DNA of 64,000 nt, taken from assembly GCF_949987535.1 (NCBI RefSeq), contig NC_080079.1:9567285-9631284 (forward strand), in the 5' to 3' direction. Made by a program: the position numbers and the translations under genes. The number at the start of each line of letters is the position of its first letter. The stretch's first letter is position 1. This DNA comes from Balaenoptera acutorostrata. Taxonomy: Eukaryota > Chordata > Mammalia > Artiodactyla > Balaenopteridae. Shown here one piece after another: positions 48,936 to 60,837 of the stretch. The notes beneath the pieces are model-generated. The model saw nothing but the letters and a program-made list of their open reading frames with translations, had not been told where the DNA came from and made no database searches.

Positions 48936-50640
48936 CCTAACTATCAATAGACATTTTGGAAATTAAGGTTTATGCCCACTGGGTTTTCTTATAAGAGCAG
49001 CCACGACTTTGGGGCCAGTCTTCATCCTGAGCCTCAGAGCAAATGTGGTTATGAAGACTCTTCTTAGGTGAGCCAGCTTCCCTGCCAGGACCTGGGCAGA
49101 GGACAGGCCCACACTCACAGTCTTTGAACCAAACCCACCTCCAGTTTCCCCTCTAAGCATGAGTGGCGGCTTTCTCCCTTTCTTGGCAGTCCTAGACAAT
49201 CAAACCCAACAAAGCCACCTCTGTCTCCTGCCAGGGAGATGGCAGCCCTGGTGACCCTCCGTTTGTTGGAGAACATTCCCTTGGCTCTTGAGCAAGCCCA
49301 GAGCGAATAGTAGACCATCTGCACTGCCTTTCTTTTCCCTTTGTCTACTGAGAAAGTCTTTGGCTATAGATTCATATACTAAAGAATAAAAAGCACTTTT
49401 AGGATTCGTACCTTAAATAAACGAGCTGTTCAGTAATCTGTACCCTGCACTCCAAGTGTGCAGACATTTATTACCCACCCTCAGTGGGGTATGTGCAGAA
49501 ACCGAGAGCATTTAGAAACATGTATGGCATGTTAATGTTGTTGGACATGTAAATGCATGGCACTGAGGTTGTATCTTATGAGTCTTTGTTTTTCTAGGCA
49601 CCCATTTTTCATTGTGTATTCTAGAAGTGTCAGTCCCACATGGACTGAGGGAAAAAATAAAATGGGTTCCCACTGCAGGCAAGCATTGCCTCTGAAGGTC
49701 TCCGAGAGGCTCAGATCAAGAACGTTTGGCATTTTGACGACTGGCTCCCAACTTCCAGAAGGAGATGACCTTGTATAAAAAAAGGGGTTCTCAGTCTCGC
49801 TCCCCTGCCCCTGGCCTCTCGTGGCACCACAAATTTTGAAATTCTAGAATAGCTCAGGATGCCCTGTTCTGAGAATGGTGTTCAGAGGAAAACTCATAGT
49901 GATGCTAAGACCCTTTTGTGAGATCTTCCTAAACACCGAGTGACCAGGAGGAACTTTCCAGAGTCTCCTTAACATTTGACTAGAGGAGCCAGCCAAGCTT
50001 GAGAAGAGAGAACAGGCAGGGTGGTGGTGAGGACAGAAAGATGCCATCCGTGACAATGCTACAAAACAAGGCTGCAGAGGAGGTGGGGAGAGAAAGAGCC
50101 TGAAGGAGACACGCTTCCCTCTCCCGCCCCGGTCTCTCCAGCCCCTCAGGGAAGAGGAGACTGTAGTGTGGTGTACCAGGTCAACTCTTGCAGAGCTTTC
50201 CGCTGACCCTGGCTCAGGCCATCCTGATGGAAAATCACTTCCCGGGCTTCCTGTGCCTTTTCCACTTGGCTAGTTTCTGAGATTTTCCAGCCCACTGAGC
50301 AGTGGATTTAGATGTGCAACGAGAAGAAAATATGAGAGAGTGATGGGGCAGAGAGAGCCTGGAGGGATTCAGGAAAGCCACCCTGGGGGTGACCCGGAGC
50401 TGAGACCTGAGAAGTAGAGGCCAGCTGTGTGAGGACCCGGGGAAGAATGTTCTAGGCAGAGAACAGAAAGTGCAAGGGCTCAGAGCAGGGATTCAATGTT
50501 CAAGCAGCAGGAAGAAGCATGGGGTGGTGGGAGGTGTGGGGAGCAGGTGAGGGCATAACGTGAATCCACCAGGATGGTGAAGCCGGGCCCCCAGGATTGC
50601 GGCGGCCAAGGCAAGGAGTTGAGATCGCATTCATCGTATT
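48936..50640. other. Intergenic sequence, no feature recognised
   Basis: No gene or clear repeat was identified. Around 50340-50600 the text ('gcaagggctcagagcaggga') resembles an old L2 or MIR-related piece, uncertain. Confidence 0.35.
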
Positions 50641-50649
50641 CGATAAGGG

Positions 50650-50765
50650 TTACCAGATAAAATATAGGACACCCAGTTAAATTTGAATTTCAGATAAGTT
50701 TTATACTAAACAATTATTCATGTGTTATCTGGAATTCAAATTTAACTGGCATCCTGTATTTTTAT
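50650..50765. mobile_element. Palindromic MITE-like DNA element
   Basis: The arms at 50673-50697 and 50725-50749 are reverse complements over 25 bases with one mismatch (CCAGTTAAATTTGAATTTCA versus its partner). The loop is 27 bases. It belongs to a common old mammalian non-autonomous DNA transposon; the family name is not certain. A half copy lies at 36440-36545. Confidence 0.75.
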
Positions 50766-52080
50766 TTGGGAAATGTATTTCCAAGTCCTATTTGAAAGGC
50801 AGTAGAGGGTTTTAAAGCAATGGAATGACAATCTGATCCAATCTATAGCCTAGTTGGGTTGTTGGACCTGCCATGTGGATAGTGGGCTGTGGTGGGGCAG
50901 GAGGAGAAGTAGGAATTGCAGGTAGGGAGGGAGAAGAGGCTGCCTGAGCAGGCGCCTTGACCCAAGGAACGCAGGTGAGGTGAGTGTGCGCTCACAAGGA
51001 AGAGGCTCAAGGCCACCCACTTGGGGTTTGTTGACTGAATAATTAAGCAGAGGGGACCCCAATCCTTAGTCCAGCCCCTCGCTGGCAGGGCGCCCTTGCC
51101 ATCAGCTGCAGCGCTGCTGGATTAACAAAACTGTCCGAGACACCTGGAGCATGAGAAGCCTTATGACATCCAGCATCCCGCTCTGCCACCGTCGTTGATG
51201 GTTCTCCAAGTGGACTCGGAATGCGTGTGGCCAAGAGGAGGAGGAATTCCCAGAGACTCATACATGAGTTCCAGGGAATAAGCTGCGTTATGAAATGTTA
51301 GGTGTGGTCACACCTGTGCAGGGAGTGGAGGGGTGCCCGTGAACCAGGTCAGTGGATCTTCCAGGGAACAGGTGTCCCGGAGAGAAACTTTGATGGGTGA
51401 CAGGAAGGCCAGACAGTAGCCTGAGGGTCCCAAGGCCTCATCAGCGGCACCATCACACGCTGTCCAAATGCCAAGAGCTGGTGTTCACCACCCCCGCAGG
51501 GCTCACTTCATTATTTCTTTGAGGAAGTTTCAGGGGAACTTTGTGTCTTCTGGCTCAAACCTCTTAGTGATGCCTGCTGCCCGCAAGGCCCCAAGGGGGA
51601 CGTTTCTCCACTGCCACCTGGACAGTCACCCAGGTCGAGGTTGAGATCAGCCAGCGGTCTTGAGCTGCAGGCTTCAGGGTACAGGACATGCCAGGCAGTG
51701 TCTCCTGCCCTGCAGCCAGGCCGTGGTGCGTCTAGAAATGGGGCCAATGCTCCCTACTTCCTCTGTGTCCTGCCTTGTCGCTGGGCCTCAGAGCAGCACA
51801 GCGGGTCCCCATGAGGCTCTCTCCAGAGCCTCTCCCCACTGGCCTGAGGCTCAAATCTGGTGACCAGGCCGGGTCAGGCAGCAGATGTGCTCCAGCCACA
51901 CAGACGCTCACAGCCCTCCTCGGAGGCACGTTCCCTCCCCCAAATAAGCTCATGCAAATAGACACCTGCAGGCTGCCACCCTGATGGCTTATCAGCCACA
52001 CCCACCGACTTTGGCCTCACCTGCTCTGGCGATATTACAACAAATCCTTCCATTTGTGGAGGGCTTTATATTTACACATC
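50766..52080. other. Intergenic sequence, no feature recognised
   Basis: GC-rich, with short open frames on both strands and no recognisable product or young repeat. Confidence 0.4.
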
Positions 52081-52084
52081 ATCC

Positions 52085-52545
52085 TATATTCATTTCCTGT
52101 GGCTGCTGTAATAAATTACCACAATCTCAGTGACATAAAACAACACACATTTATCCTCTTACAGTTATGACAGCCAGTGTCACCGGGGTAAAGTCAAGGT
52201 GTCAGCAGGGCTGGTTCTTCCCGAGGGCTCTAGGGAAGAATCTGTCCCTCACCTCCTCTACCTTCTAGAGGCTGCTGGCATTCCCTGGCTTGTGGCCGCA
52301 TCACTCCAATCCTGCTTCCACAGTCTCCTCACCTTCCACCTCTCCGACCTGCTGCCTCCCTCTTATAAAGACCCTGATGCCTACTTCAGACCCACCTGGA
52401 TAATCCAGGATAACCTCACCAGCTCAAAATCCTTCATTTAATCACACCTGCGAAGTTCCTTTTGCCGTGTAAGGTAACATTCAGAGGTTCTGGGGATTAG
52501 GACATGGATATCTTTGAGCCATTATTCTGCCTACCACATACCCCC
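52085..52545 (+). mobile_element. Old interspersed repeat (family uncertain)
   Basis: 'tttcctgtggctgctgtaat', 'ccaggataacctcaccagct', 'gaggttctggggattaggac' and 'attattctgcctaccaca' are phrases of a common old mammalian repeat. A second copy lies at 54476-55260. Confidence 0.7.
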
Positions 52546-52700
52546 ATTCATCATATCATCTCTTCTTCGCAGTGGCTCTGGGAGGATGAAAAACTGAGGC
52601 TCAGAAAAGTTAGGTGAGTTGCTGAAAGTCACACAGCTGGAAAGTTGTAGGAAAGGGGAGGTGGAATCCAGGTCTTTGTGATTCTAACTGAATTTAACAG
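52546..52700 (-). repeat. MIR SINE remnant
   Basis: Reverse MIR: 'aaactgaggctcagaaaagt', then 'gaaagtcacacagctggaaa'. Confidence 0.8.
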
Positions 52701-53930
52701 GTTATATCGTCACGTAAGAGGAAAACAAGGCACTTCAACATGAAAGAGGTCTTTGGCTTTTCCCTCTGAGATTTCTGCTGCTCAATGTGCCCGGGCAGGC
52801 CTTTGTCCCTCCTTTTTTCAGGGGTTAAGAGTTGAGTGTCTGTCTGAGCACAAAGGGAACACCTGCAGCCTGTCCTAGTTCAGGGAGTGACCCACATTTG
52901 AAGAAAGAGCTCAGCAAGCCACAGCTGGGTCTCTGGTCTTCATGGCAGTTCGAGGGTTTCTCGCACGCACGCTCACGTGTGGTTTGGTAAATGATTTTCT
53001 CAATTAACCCATGAGTTAATAAGTTTCCTGTTACTTAAGGAGATGTCCCAGACCCCAGGGACCTTCAGCCTTGATTCAACGGCCAGGAGAAGGGGGAAAA
53101 ATGGTGACTCATCTCTTAGGTACTGAACCAGCAGAAAAAAAAGACTCGGGGGCAATATTATTTTGTTTTAAGTAAGGCATTATAGATTCAATATTTAGTT
53201 GGTGTTAGAGGGGGGACAGCAAGTATTATTCACTCCTTGGGTATCTCAAGGGTGCATAAAGGAACAGTTGCACCTGCCTGCCAGGAAACATGCTCAGGCC
53301 ACAGTAAGACACTGGGTGACTCATGCAGAGCTTGCTGGGGAAGCCAAGCAGTTGGCCATGCTGTTCAGTGATGCAGAGATAAAGAGAAGTTAATCACTGT
53401 GTTCGAGACTCGCTGAGCCCTTTCTGGTGTTCTGGGTGGACACATGACAGCTCCCCTGCCGCCAGCTGCCATCCCATCCCACGCCCATGGAGCCTGGCTT
53501 CCTGCCGGTTTTGTGTGACGCTGGGCCTGATGGGTCCCTCTCCTTAAGGGAGTTCAGGAGCCTATCAGGCCCCTTTGTTCGGGTGAGAAATGGGTCAGGG
53601 GAAGATGTCTCCGGGTGGCCAAGAAACCAGGAAATCTTGTTCAGTGAAATAAATGTTGAAGCTATCTTTGCTTTAAGTCACATCAGCTCCGAGAATGGAT
53701 TGACCTGCCTCTCAAACGTGCCTGGCAGGAAGTGACTGGGACACAGAGAAGCAGGAAAGCTCATCACTGCTGGCAGGAAGAAAAACTGTAGCATCCACTT
53801 TAGAGAGCGATTTTATGTGATCGAACTGAAGTTGCACATGCCCTTGGACCCACCAATTTCATATTAAAATATATTTAAAATATGCATATTTTAAGGGGAT
53901 CACACATGCTTTTAGAATTTTTGTTTCGCC
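52701..53930. other. Intergenic sequence, no feature recognised
   Basis: No gene was recognised. About 53750-53880 may be an old L1 piece. Confidence 0.35.
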
Positions 53931-54072
53931 AATTATTGGTATATTCTGGAAATCTTGCCACTAGAATGCTTCAACAATAACTTCTCAATGATTGCATAGT
54001 GTACAGTATTCTAATTCCTACTGTTGGACAGCTAAGATCATGCTGATGTTTTGCACTATAAACAATGCTGCA

Positions 54073-54368
54073 GGGCTTCCCTGGTGGCGCAGTGGTTGAG
54101 AGTCTGCCTGCCGGTGCAGGGGACACGGGTTCGAGCCCTGGTCTGGGAGGATCCCACATGCCGCGGAGCGGCTGGGCCCGTGAGCCACAATTACTGAGCC
54201 TGCGCATCTGGAGCCTGTGCTCCGCAACAAGAGAGGCCGCGATAGTGAGAGGCCTGCGCACCGCGAGGAAGAGTGGCCCCCGCTTGCCGCAACTAGAGAA
54301 AGCCCTCGCACAGAAACGAGGACCTAACACAGCCATAAATAAATAAATAAAAATTAAAAAAACAAAAC
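54073..54368 (+). mobile_element. CHR-type tRNA-derived SINE, young-looking
   Basis: It has the CHR head, 'ggttcgagccctggtctggg', the 'gagcggctgggcccgtgagc' body form and the (AAAT)n tail. It is very close to the copy at 25455-25781. The duplication ATGCTGCA is at 54065-54072 and 54369-54376. It is inserted in old antisense L1-like sequence. Confidence 0.93.
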
Positions 54369-54542
54369 ATGCTGCAAGAGACACCTTCGTAACTAAATCA
54401 TTGGCACTTTTCTGGATTTTGCTTTCACCAGTATAAATGCCTAAAGTATATTTGTTCAGTCAAAAGGGCGTGTTTTTCAGTATTATTGCTGGGTAATAAG
54501 CTGCCCCAAAACTTAGTGGCTTAAAAAAACAATTATTTCTCA

Positions 54543-54796
54543 AGGGATAGAGTGGGAGGTTGGGGTGAGCAGATGTAAGCTATTATATATGAAATGGATA
54601 AACAACAAGGTCCTACTGTATAGCACAGAGAACTATATTCAATATCCTATGATAAACCATAATGGAAAAGAATAGTTAAAAAAAGAATGTTTATATATAT
54701 ATATCTATATATCTGAATCACTTTGCTGTATAGCAGAAATTAACACAACATTGTAAATCAACTATACTTCAATTTTTAAAAATTGATTAAAAAATT
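54543..54796 (+). mobile_element. L1 3' end insertion
   Basis: A 5'-truncated L1 3' UTR ('cctactgtatagcacagaga', 'tgataaaccataatggaaaa', 'acattgtaaatcaactatac') with an A/T-rich tail. It is flanked by a perfect 12-base duplication, AATTATTTCTCA, at 54531-54542 and 54797-54808. Confidence 0.92.
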
Positions 54797-55062
54797 AATT
54801 ATTTCTCATGATTCTGAGGGTTGGCTGGAGAAGTCCTTTTCAGTGGAATCCCCTTCTGGGGTCATTCACATGGCTGTACTCCTCTGGAGGGGGCACTAGG
54901 CTGGAAGGTTTCAGATGGCCTCATTCACAGGTCTGGCAATTGGTGCTGGCAGTTGGCTGAAACCTCAGTTCTCCACGTGGCCTCTCAGCCTCCAGCAGGC
55001 TAGCCTGGGCTGTAACATGGTGTGGTCCCAGGGCTCCCAGAGGACAAGGGTGTTGGTGCAAG

Positions 55063-55096
55063 CCCCTTATGGTCCAGACTCCTGAACCATAAGGGG
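55063..55096. repeat. Short perfect hairpin
   Basis: CCCCTTATGGT (55063-55073) and ACCATAAGGGG (55086-55096) are perfect complements around a 12-base loop. Confidence 0.85.
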
Positions 55097-55260
55097 TTCA
55101 TGATGTTACTTCTGCCACATTCTATTGGCCAAAGCAAGGCCCAGGGCCAGCCCAGATTCAAGAGGGTGGAGAAATGGTCTCCATCTCTTGGTGAGTGGAG
55201 CAGCGAGGCCAAGGGGCACAGACACAGGGAGGTGGGATTCGCTGGGGCCGTTATTATAAT

Positions 55261-55916
55261 GATATACCACAGTAGCTTACATCCTAAGCCCTTTTCTAAA
55301 GTGTTCCAAATTGTCCTCAGAAAGGCAGTACCAATTTATACTGCCACCAGCCAGCGTCCTTTGGGAATATTTATTTTTAAAAAAACTGGGGCAACCACTT
55401 CTGGAAGAAGGTACACAATCTGTGATAGAAGAGGAAGTTTCTGTCTCCTGAGTGGCCACAGTCATACCCCTGGGAGGTCACCTGGGGACCTGGCAGCACA
55501 GCCAACATTCACGCAGGGCAGTTGAGGGATGGTCATTCCCTTTGGGCAGAGCAGGAGCTGAGCTCCGTCTCTCCCCGTCTGTCTGTTTGGCCACCATCTC
55601 CACGGCTGTCACTCCTGCCCAAGCCCCGTCACCTCTCCCAGATCACCACAAAAGGCTCTTAAACGTTAAGTCTCGTTCCCGCTCTGCCAGCCCCTACTCC
55701 TTTGCCATGTATCATTCAGAATGACTTTTTCAAAACACAGATTTGGTTCACAAGTCCCCTCGATGTCCAACCCACCATGGCTCCAGCTGTTTCTGCCTGC
55801 TCCCCTGCCTCTGGCCACTTGGCCTTCTTCCTCGTCTTCTAAAGGAGTCGGCTCCCCAGCTCATGTCCTAGTCTGGACCGAACCTTCTCCTGAACCCCCA
55901 ACTTTTCCTTTTTTCA
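55261..55916 (+). repeat. L2-like remnant and unassigned sequence
   Basis: About 55570-55910 has L2-like pyrimidine-rich text. The typical L2 3' end may continue at about 57060-57350, after the SINEs and L1 piece in between. The rest is unassigned. Confidence 0.4.
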
Positions 55917-55928
55917 AAAACAGCTTTG

Positions 55929-56253
55929 GGACTTCCCTGGTGGCACAGTGGTTACGAATCCGCCTGCTAATGCAGAGGCCACGGGTTCAAGCCCTGATCT
56001 GGGAAGATCCCACATGCCACGGAGCAACTAAGCCTGTGCGCCACAACTACTGAGCCCGAGTGCTGCAACTACTGAAGCCCGCACGCCTAGAGCCCGTGCT
56101 CTGCAACAAGAGAAGCCACCGCAATGAGAAGCCCCTGTACCGCAATGAAGAGTAGCCCCCGCTCGCCGCAACTAGAGAAAGCCCACATGCAGCAATGAAG
56201 ACCAACACAGCCAAAAATAAATAAATAAAGTAAATAAATTAAAAAAAGAGAAG
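55929..56253 (+). mobile_element. CHR-type tRNA-derived SINE
   Basis: Head 'ggacttccctggtggcacag', B-box-like 'gggttcaagccc' and 'cacaactactgagccc' units, with an (AAAT)n tail. The perfect 12-base duplication AAAACAGCTTTG is at 55917-55928 and 56254-56265. It is inserted at the edge of the old L1 piece that follows. Confidence 0.95.
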
Positions 56254-56265
56254 AAAACAGCTTTG

Positions 56266-56895
56266 CTGAGATGTAATTCATGTATCATGCAATTCACCCA
56301 TTTAAGTGTCCAGTTCAATAGTTTTTTAGTGTATTTACAGTTTTGCAACCATCACCATCAGTCAGTTTAGAACATTTTCATCATCTCAGACAGAAACCCT
56401 GTACCCTTTAGCTGTCACCCTCCCTCTCTCCCCAGCCTCTTCCTCCCTCCAGCCCTAAGCAACCACTAATTTACTTTCTGTCTCTGCATATTTTCCTGTT
56501 CTGGACATTTCATATGAAAGGGATCATATAATATGTGGCTTTTTTGTGACTGGCTTCTTTCACTTAACATCATGTTTTCAAGGTTCATCCACCTTATGGC
56601 ATGTATTGGTACTTCATTCCCTTTTACAGATGAATAATATTCCATCGTATGGATCTACCACATTTTTTTAATCCATTTGTCAGCTGATAGACATTTGGGT
56701 TCTTTTCACCTTTTGGCTACTATGAATAGTGAACATTTGTGCCCAAGTTTCTGTATGGACATATGTTTTCGTGTATCTCGGGGATATAGTTGGTGGAATT
56801 GCTGGATCATATGGCAACTCTGTTTAATCATTTGAGGAACCGCCAGACTGTTTCCCAAAGTGGCTATACCATTTCACAGCATATGAGGGTTCCGA
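56266..56895 (-). mobile_element. Old L1M-type fragment, antisense
   Basis: 'tgagatgtaattcatgtatc', 'gaacattttcatcatctcag', 'ggacatttcatatgaaaggg', 'attgctggatcatatggcaa' and 'ccgccagactgtttcccaaa' are antisense old-L1 phrases in order. Confidence 0.85.
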
Positions 56896-56929
56896 TTTCT
56901 CTACCCAAACCCATTTTAATTCCACTCAT

Positions 56930-57052
56930 GGGAATCCACTGGTGGTCCAGTGGTTAGGACTCTGCACTTCCATTGCAGGGGGCACGGGTACAATCCCTGG
57001 TCGAGGAACTAAGATCCCACAAGCCACGTGGCACAGCGAAAAAAAAAAATCT
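56930..57052 (+). mobile_element. Short Bov-tA-like tRNA-derived SINE
   Basis: 'gaatccactggtggtccagt', 'ggaactaagatcccacaagc', then an A10 run. The 7-base duplication CACTCAT is at 56923-56929 and 57053-57059. Confidence 0.88.
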
Positions 57053-57059
57053 CACTCAT

Positions 57060-57350
57060 ACTTCAGGTCTCAGCTTAAGCGCTACTTCCGTGCAGAGAAC
57101 CCTCCCTGGGCCTTGCATGCCCTCCTGGGGTCTAGGTCAGCTTCTTTGCTTCAAGCTTTCAAAGAACTGGGCTTCCTCGCTTCAGGGCGCTCAAGCATTG
57201 CTTAGTGCAATGATTCCATCAGCACCTGTCTCTCCCCACGCTGTGAGCTCCGTGAGGGCAGAGGCTGTCTGTGCTGTTCACCTTTGAAGCCCTAACCCAC
57301 GCCTGGCCCACAGCAGCCAGCCGCCCATGAGAAATCTGTAGAATGAATGA
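57060..57350 (+). mobile_element. L2 3' end
   Basis: 'tcaggtctcagcttaagcgc', 'gagctccgtgagggcagagg', 'agaaatctgtagaatgaatg'. This is L2 3' order. Confidence 0.7.
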
Positions 57351-57424
57351 GTCAGGGGCTGAAAGCGCAAAGGGCACGTAACTCATTCAGAGTCACCAAG
57401 TGGAGCCATGGGAGCCTTGTGTCC

Positions 57425-58035
57425 TATGCCACCCTATCCAATATGGTAGTCTTCAGCCAAATGTGGGCACCGAACACTTGAAATGTGGCCAATGCCACTG
57501 AGAAATTAAGTTGATTTTATTTCACTTTAATAAATTGAAATTTAAATAACTGTCAGGGCAGGTAGGAGTGGGGTAACACTGGTACTCCTGACACAGAGCT
57601 GATTTCTGCTCCCCTGGCATTAGAACCTTCCTTTCCCCCAACATGCTTCTCTCTGCCCCTGAGGAGGTAGCCTTCGCCCAACAGTCCAGGAAAATGTTTG
57701 TGTTGACTGCAGGCTGAGCCTCAGGCATGGCCACTGATGCTTCCTTCTCCGGGCCTTGGGGAGGGACTAAAAGACTCAGTACTCTGGAGGGTCTCTAGAA
57801 ATTGGAAGGTCCCAGTCCTGTTCCGTGGTTGGTACCTTTGCTACCCTGTTCCTTCTACTTGCACTTATGGTGATTTAAATACATTAAGATGAAATAAACT
57901 TAAAAACTCAATTTCCTAGTCACACTAGCCACATTTCAGTGCTCAGTGGCTACATGGGGCTAGTGGCCACCATATTGGGCAGGGTGGATAGAGGACATTT
58001 CCATCACTGCAGAAAGTTCTACTGGATAGCACTGC
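57425..58035. mobile_element. Palindromic hAT-like DNA element with internal insert
   Basis: The left part ('atccaatatggtagtcttca', 'gaacacttgaaatgtggcca') and right part ('ctagccacatttcagtgctc', 'gttctactggatagcactg') are inverted halves of one old non-autonomous element. About 300 bases of unassigned sequence (57555-57860) lie between them. Confidence 0.65.
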
Positions 58036-58509
58036 CCTAGAGGTTTCCCTACAGAGGCTTCTCTCCTCTCTGTCTCCCCCAGGATACTCTGTCCTCACTG
58101 CTTCTCAGCTCTCAAGGCCTCAGATCCTGTGGGCCAGCCTCCAACACATCCTACCCATCCTCCTGTGTGCAAATGGGACTGGGACTTCCCCCACCCAGTT
58201 CCTGGGGAGCCCGTCCTTCTCCCCAGCAGCTTGGCAGGCCCCAAGCACATCCCCTTCTCATCTTAGGCTTACAAGAGCAAAAATGTCCTCTCTCATCTGG
58301 TACTCTAGTCTCCAGGATACCAAACCCTCTAAAGAAGAGTGAGGAAAAAAGCACCTCTTGCTCTTCCTGATGAGCTCATAGGAAAATAAGACAGTTCATT
58401 TCTTCCCCAGGTCCTACTTTTCCTGGTCATGGGCACAAGCCATTCACTTCTGTTCTTCTGCTCTCCTGGAATCAGAGGACTCAATGAATGATTGCAGCTG
58501 GGAAGGTCT

Positions 58510-58840
58510 ACCAAGAGTGCCTAGCTCGACCTTTCATTTTGCATAAGGGGAAGAAGGCCCAGAAGAGAAAAAGGACTTGCCCAAGATCACAGAGCACCCA
58601 TCTTGACCTAATAAATACTGAATGACTCCAAATAATGAGGAGGAACAGAGATAAATTGTATCAACCTCCTACTATGTGTCGGGTGCTTTACCAATCACAC
58701 ATCAACTTATTTAACACCACAGGTCTTATGGCCCACTTCAGATTAGACTCTGAGGTTCAGAGAGGTTAGGTGACTTGCCTAAAGCAACACAGCTAGTAAG
58801 GGACAGAGCTAGGACTCAAACCCTTGTCTTGCTACTTCAT
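58510..58840 (-). repeat. Two reverse MIR remnants
   Basis: 'ggacttgcccaagatcacag' at about 58570-58595, and 'gaggttaggtgacttgccta' with 'acacagctagtaagggacag' at about 58760-58810. Confidence 0.75.
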
Positions 58841-60002
58841 GACCTAAAAGAGTTGCTGGGCCATCTTTGTTGGAGGGGAGGGTCTGGGGAGGTGAGCCAG
58901 ATGGTGGGTGATAGGAGAAGCAAACACAGAGAAGGTCATGGACATGGCACATAATATGTTAGGCTGACCGACACTCATGGTCACTGCTTTTGGCCTGGTG
59001 ACTGTGGACTTTTTAAATTCTAGTCTAAGAAGTTCTCACTTGTAAGGAGGGCTTCTAAGATCATCTTAAGAATTTTTGTCTCAAGACTTCTACTTCCCAG
59101 GTTCAGAGATTTTGTGATGTGAACACTGTGGATGTTTGAATGACCACAGTCTCATGTGGGATGTAAAAAAAGTTCACTTTGAACCACTAAGCAAGGAAGA
59201 CTCTGCAAGATGAGCTTTTAAGTTGCAAATTTCTGCCACTGAAATTCTGGTTCCCACTTTTGAGGCAGACCTCGCCCCCTAGTGGAAAGCGGTGGACTCT
59301 GCATTATAGTAAATGGTCCACCCACAGGAGGGTGCCTCCTTAAAGTTCTATATTTCATAATACAGGAAATTTGGTTTTAAAAATAAAATCAGCCAGTGTG
59401 GTGAAATAGATTCACAGCTTTGTTGTTGTTATTGGATTTTTTTTTTCACTGGAGAAGAAAGACAGTCCGGTATGTGGGGTACAGTGGAGACCCCTGCTAT
59501 GGAATCAACATTTTCAGGTCGATCTGAGTTGTTTCTGGGTGTGATCCCAGACCTCCCGCATCAGGACCTCCCCAAAGCCTGGGAGTTAAAGTGCAGGTTC
59601 CTGGGTGTCTCCTAGGCTGCAAAGTCAGCCTTCACAGCTGGGGGGCCAGGGGTCCATTTGCACCAGCAACTAGGAGATCCTGGTGAAGATTCAGTCCAAG
59701 AGTCCTGGCCCTGGACATGAGCCTGTTCTCAGCTGTTTCAGCTTCACCTGTACCATTTCCCAGCATCCCTCCACCTGCAAGGACACTGCTCATCCTCCAC
59801 GGCCCATTTACGTGCCACCTCCTCAGTGAGGCCACCCTCGCCCTGCCCCAACGCCCCCAGTGGAATCAAATGTGATTTCCCATGTGACGGCACCCTGCCC
59901 AGCACGGCCCAGCATGCCCAGATGCTCCGCACACAGTTCTGTCAGGCATGTAGTAGGTGTTCAATAAATACTTGGATTAAGCACCTTAAAACTTTTCCCC
60001 TC
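58841..60002. other. Intergenic sequence, no feature recognised
   Basis: No gene or clear repeat was identified, apart from a possible small L2 end near 59930-59975 ('gtaggtgttcaataaatact'). Confidence 0.4.
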
Positions 60003-60324
60003 GGGACTTCCCTGGTGGTGCAGCGGTTAAGAATCTGCCTGCTGGGCTTCCCTGGTGGCGCAGTGGTTAAGAATCCACCTGCCAATGCAGGAGACACAGG
60101 TTCGAGCCCTGGTCCGGGAGGATCCCACATGCCGCGGAGCAACAAAGCCTGTGCGCCGCAACTAGAGCCCATGTGCCTAGAGCCCGTGCTCTGCAACAAG
60201 AGAAGCCACCGCAATGAGAAGCCAGCGCACCGCAACAAAGAGTAGCCCCTGCTCACCACAACTAGAGAAAGCCTGCGCACAGCAACGAAGATCCAACACA
60301 GCCAAATAAATAAATAAATAAACG
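60003..60324 (+). mobile_element. CHR-type SINE with a duplicated head
   Basis: A 41-base head (60003-60043, 'gggacttccctggtggtgca' onward) is followed directly by a second, complete SINE starting at 60044 ('gggcttccctggtggcgcag'). The whole unit is flanked by TTTCCCCTC at 59994-60002 and 60325-60333, so both heads arrived together or were duplicated in place. The tail is (AAAT)n. Confidence 0.92.
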
Positions 60325-60465
60325 TTTCCCCTCTTCTCAGTGGCCTGTGGAGGGAAATGGAAACAGGTGAGCCCTGTGGCCAGGCCTGTGGTGGCCCCGG
60401 CTCTGCCACTCTGAGGAACCTGGATGTACAACTGCCTTACTGTCTGAAGCTCAGCTGCCACTCTT

Positions 60466-60821
60466 TTTAAAAATTTAATTAATTAATTAATTAATTATTT
60501 TTGGCTGCGTTGGGTTTTCGTTGCTGCGTGCGGGCTTTCTCTAGTTGCAGCGAGTGGGGGCTACTCTTCATTGTGGTGCTCGGGCTTCTCATTGCGGTGG
60601 CTTCTCTTGTTGTGGAGCATGGGCTCTAGGTGCATGGGCTCAGTAGTTGTGGCACATGGGCTCAGTAGTTGTGGCTCAAGGGCTGTAGAGCACAGGCTCA
60701 GTAGTTGTGGCTCACGGGCTTAGTTGCTCCACGGCATGTGGGATCTTCCTGGACCAGGGCTTGAACCCATGTCCTCTGAATTGGCCGGCGGATTCTTAAC
60801 CACTGCGCCACCAGGGAAGAC
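60466..60821 (-). mobile_element. CHR-type tRNA-derived SINE
   Basis: On the minus strand it starts 'cttccctggtggcgcagtgg' and carries 'gggttcaagccctgg' and several 'caactactgagcc' units. Its tail is (AATTA)n. The 16-base perfect duplication CTCAGCTGCCACTCTT is at 60450-60465 and 60822-60837. It lies head-to-head inverted relative to the SINE 140 bases away. Confidence 0.96.
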
Positions 60822-60837
60822 CTCAGCTGCCACTCTT

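Larger units (their letters stand above)
54476..55260 (+). mobile_element. Old interspersed repeat split by an L1 3' end
   Basis: 'aagctgccccaaaacttagt' begins the older repeat, which is broken at 54542 and resumes at 54797 with 'tttctcatgattctgagggt'. It then runs to about 55260. It is related to the copy at 52085-52545. Confidence 0.65.
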
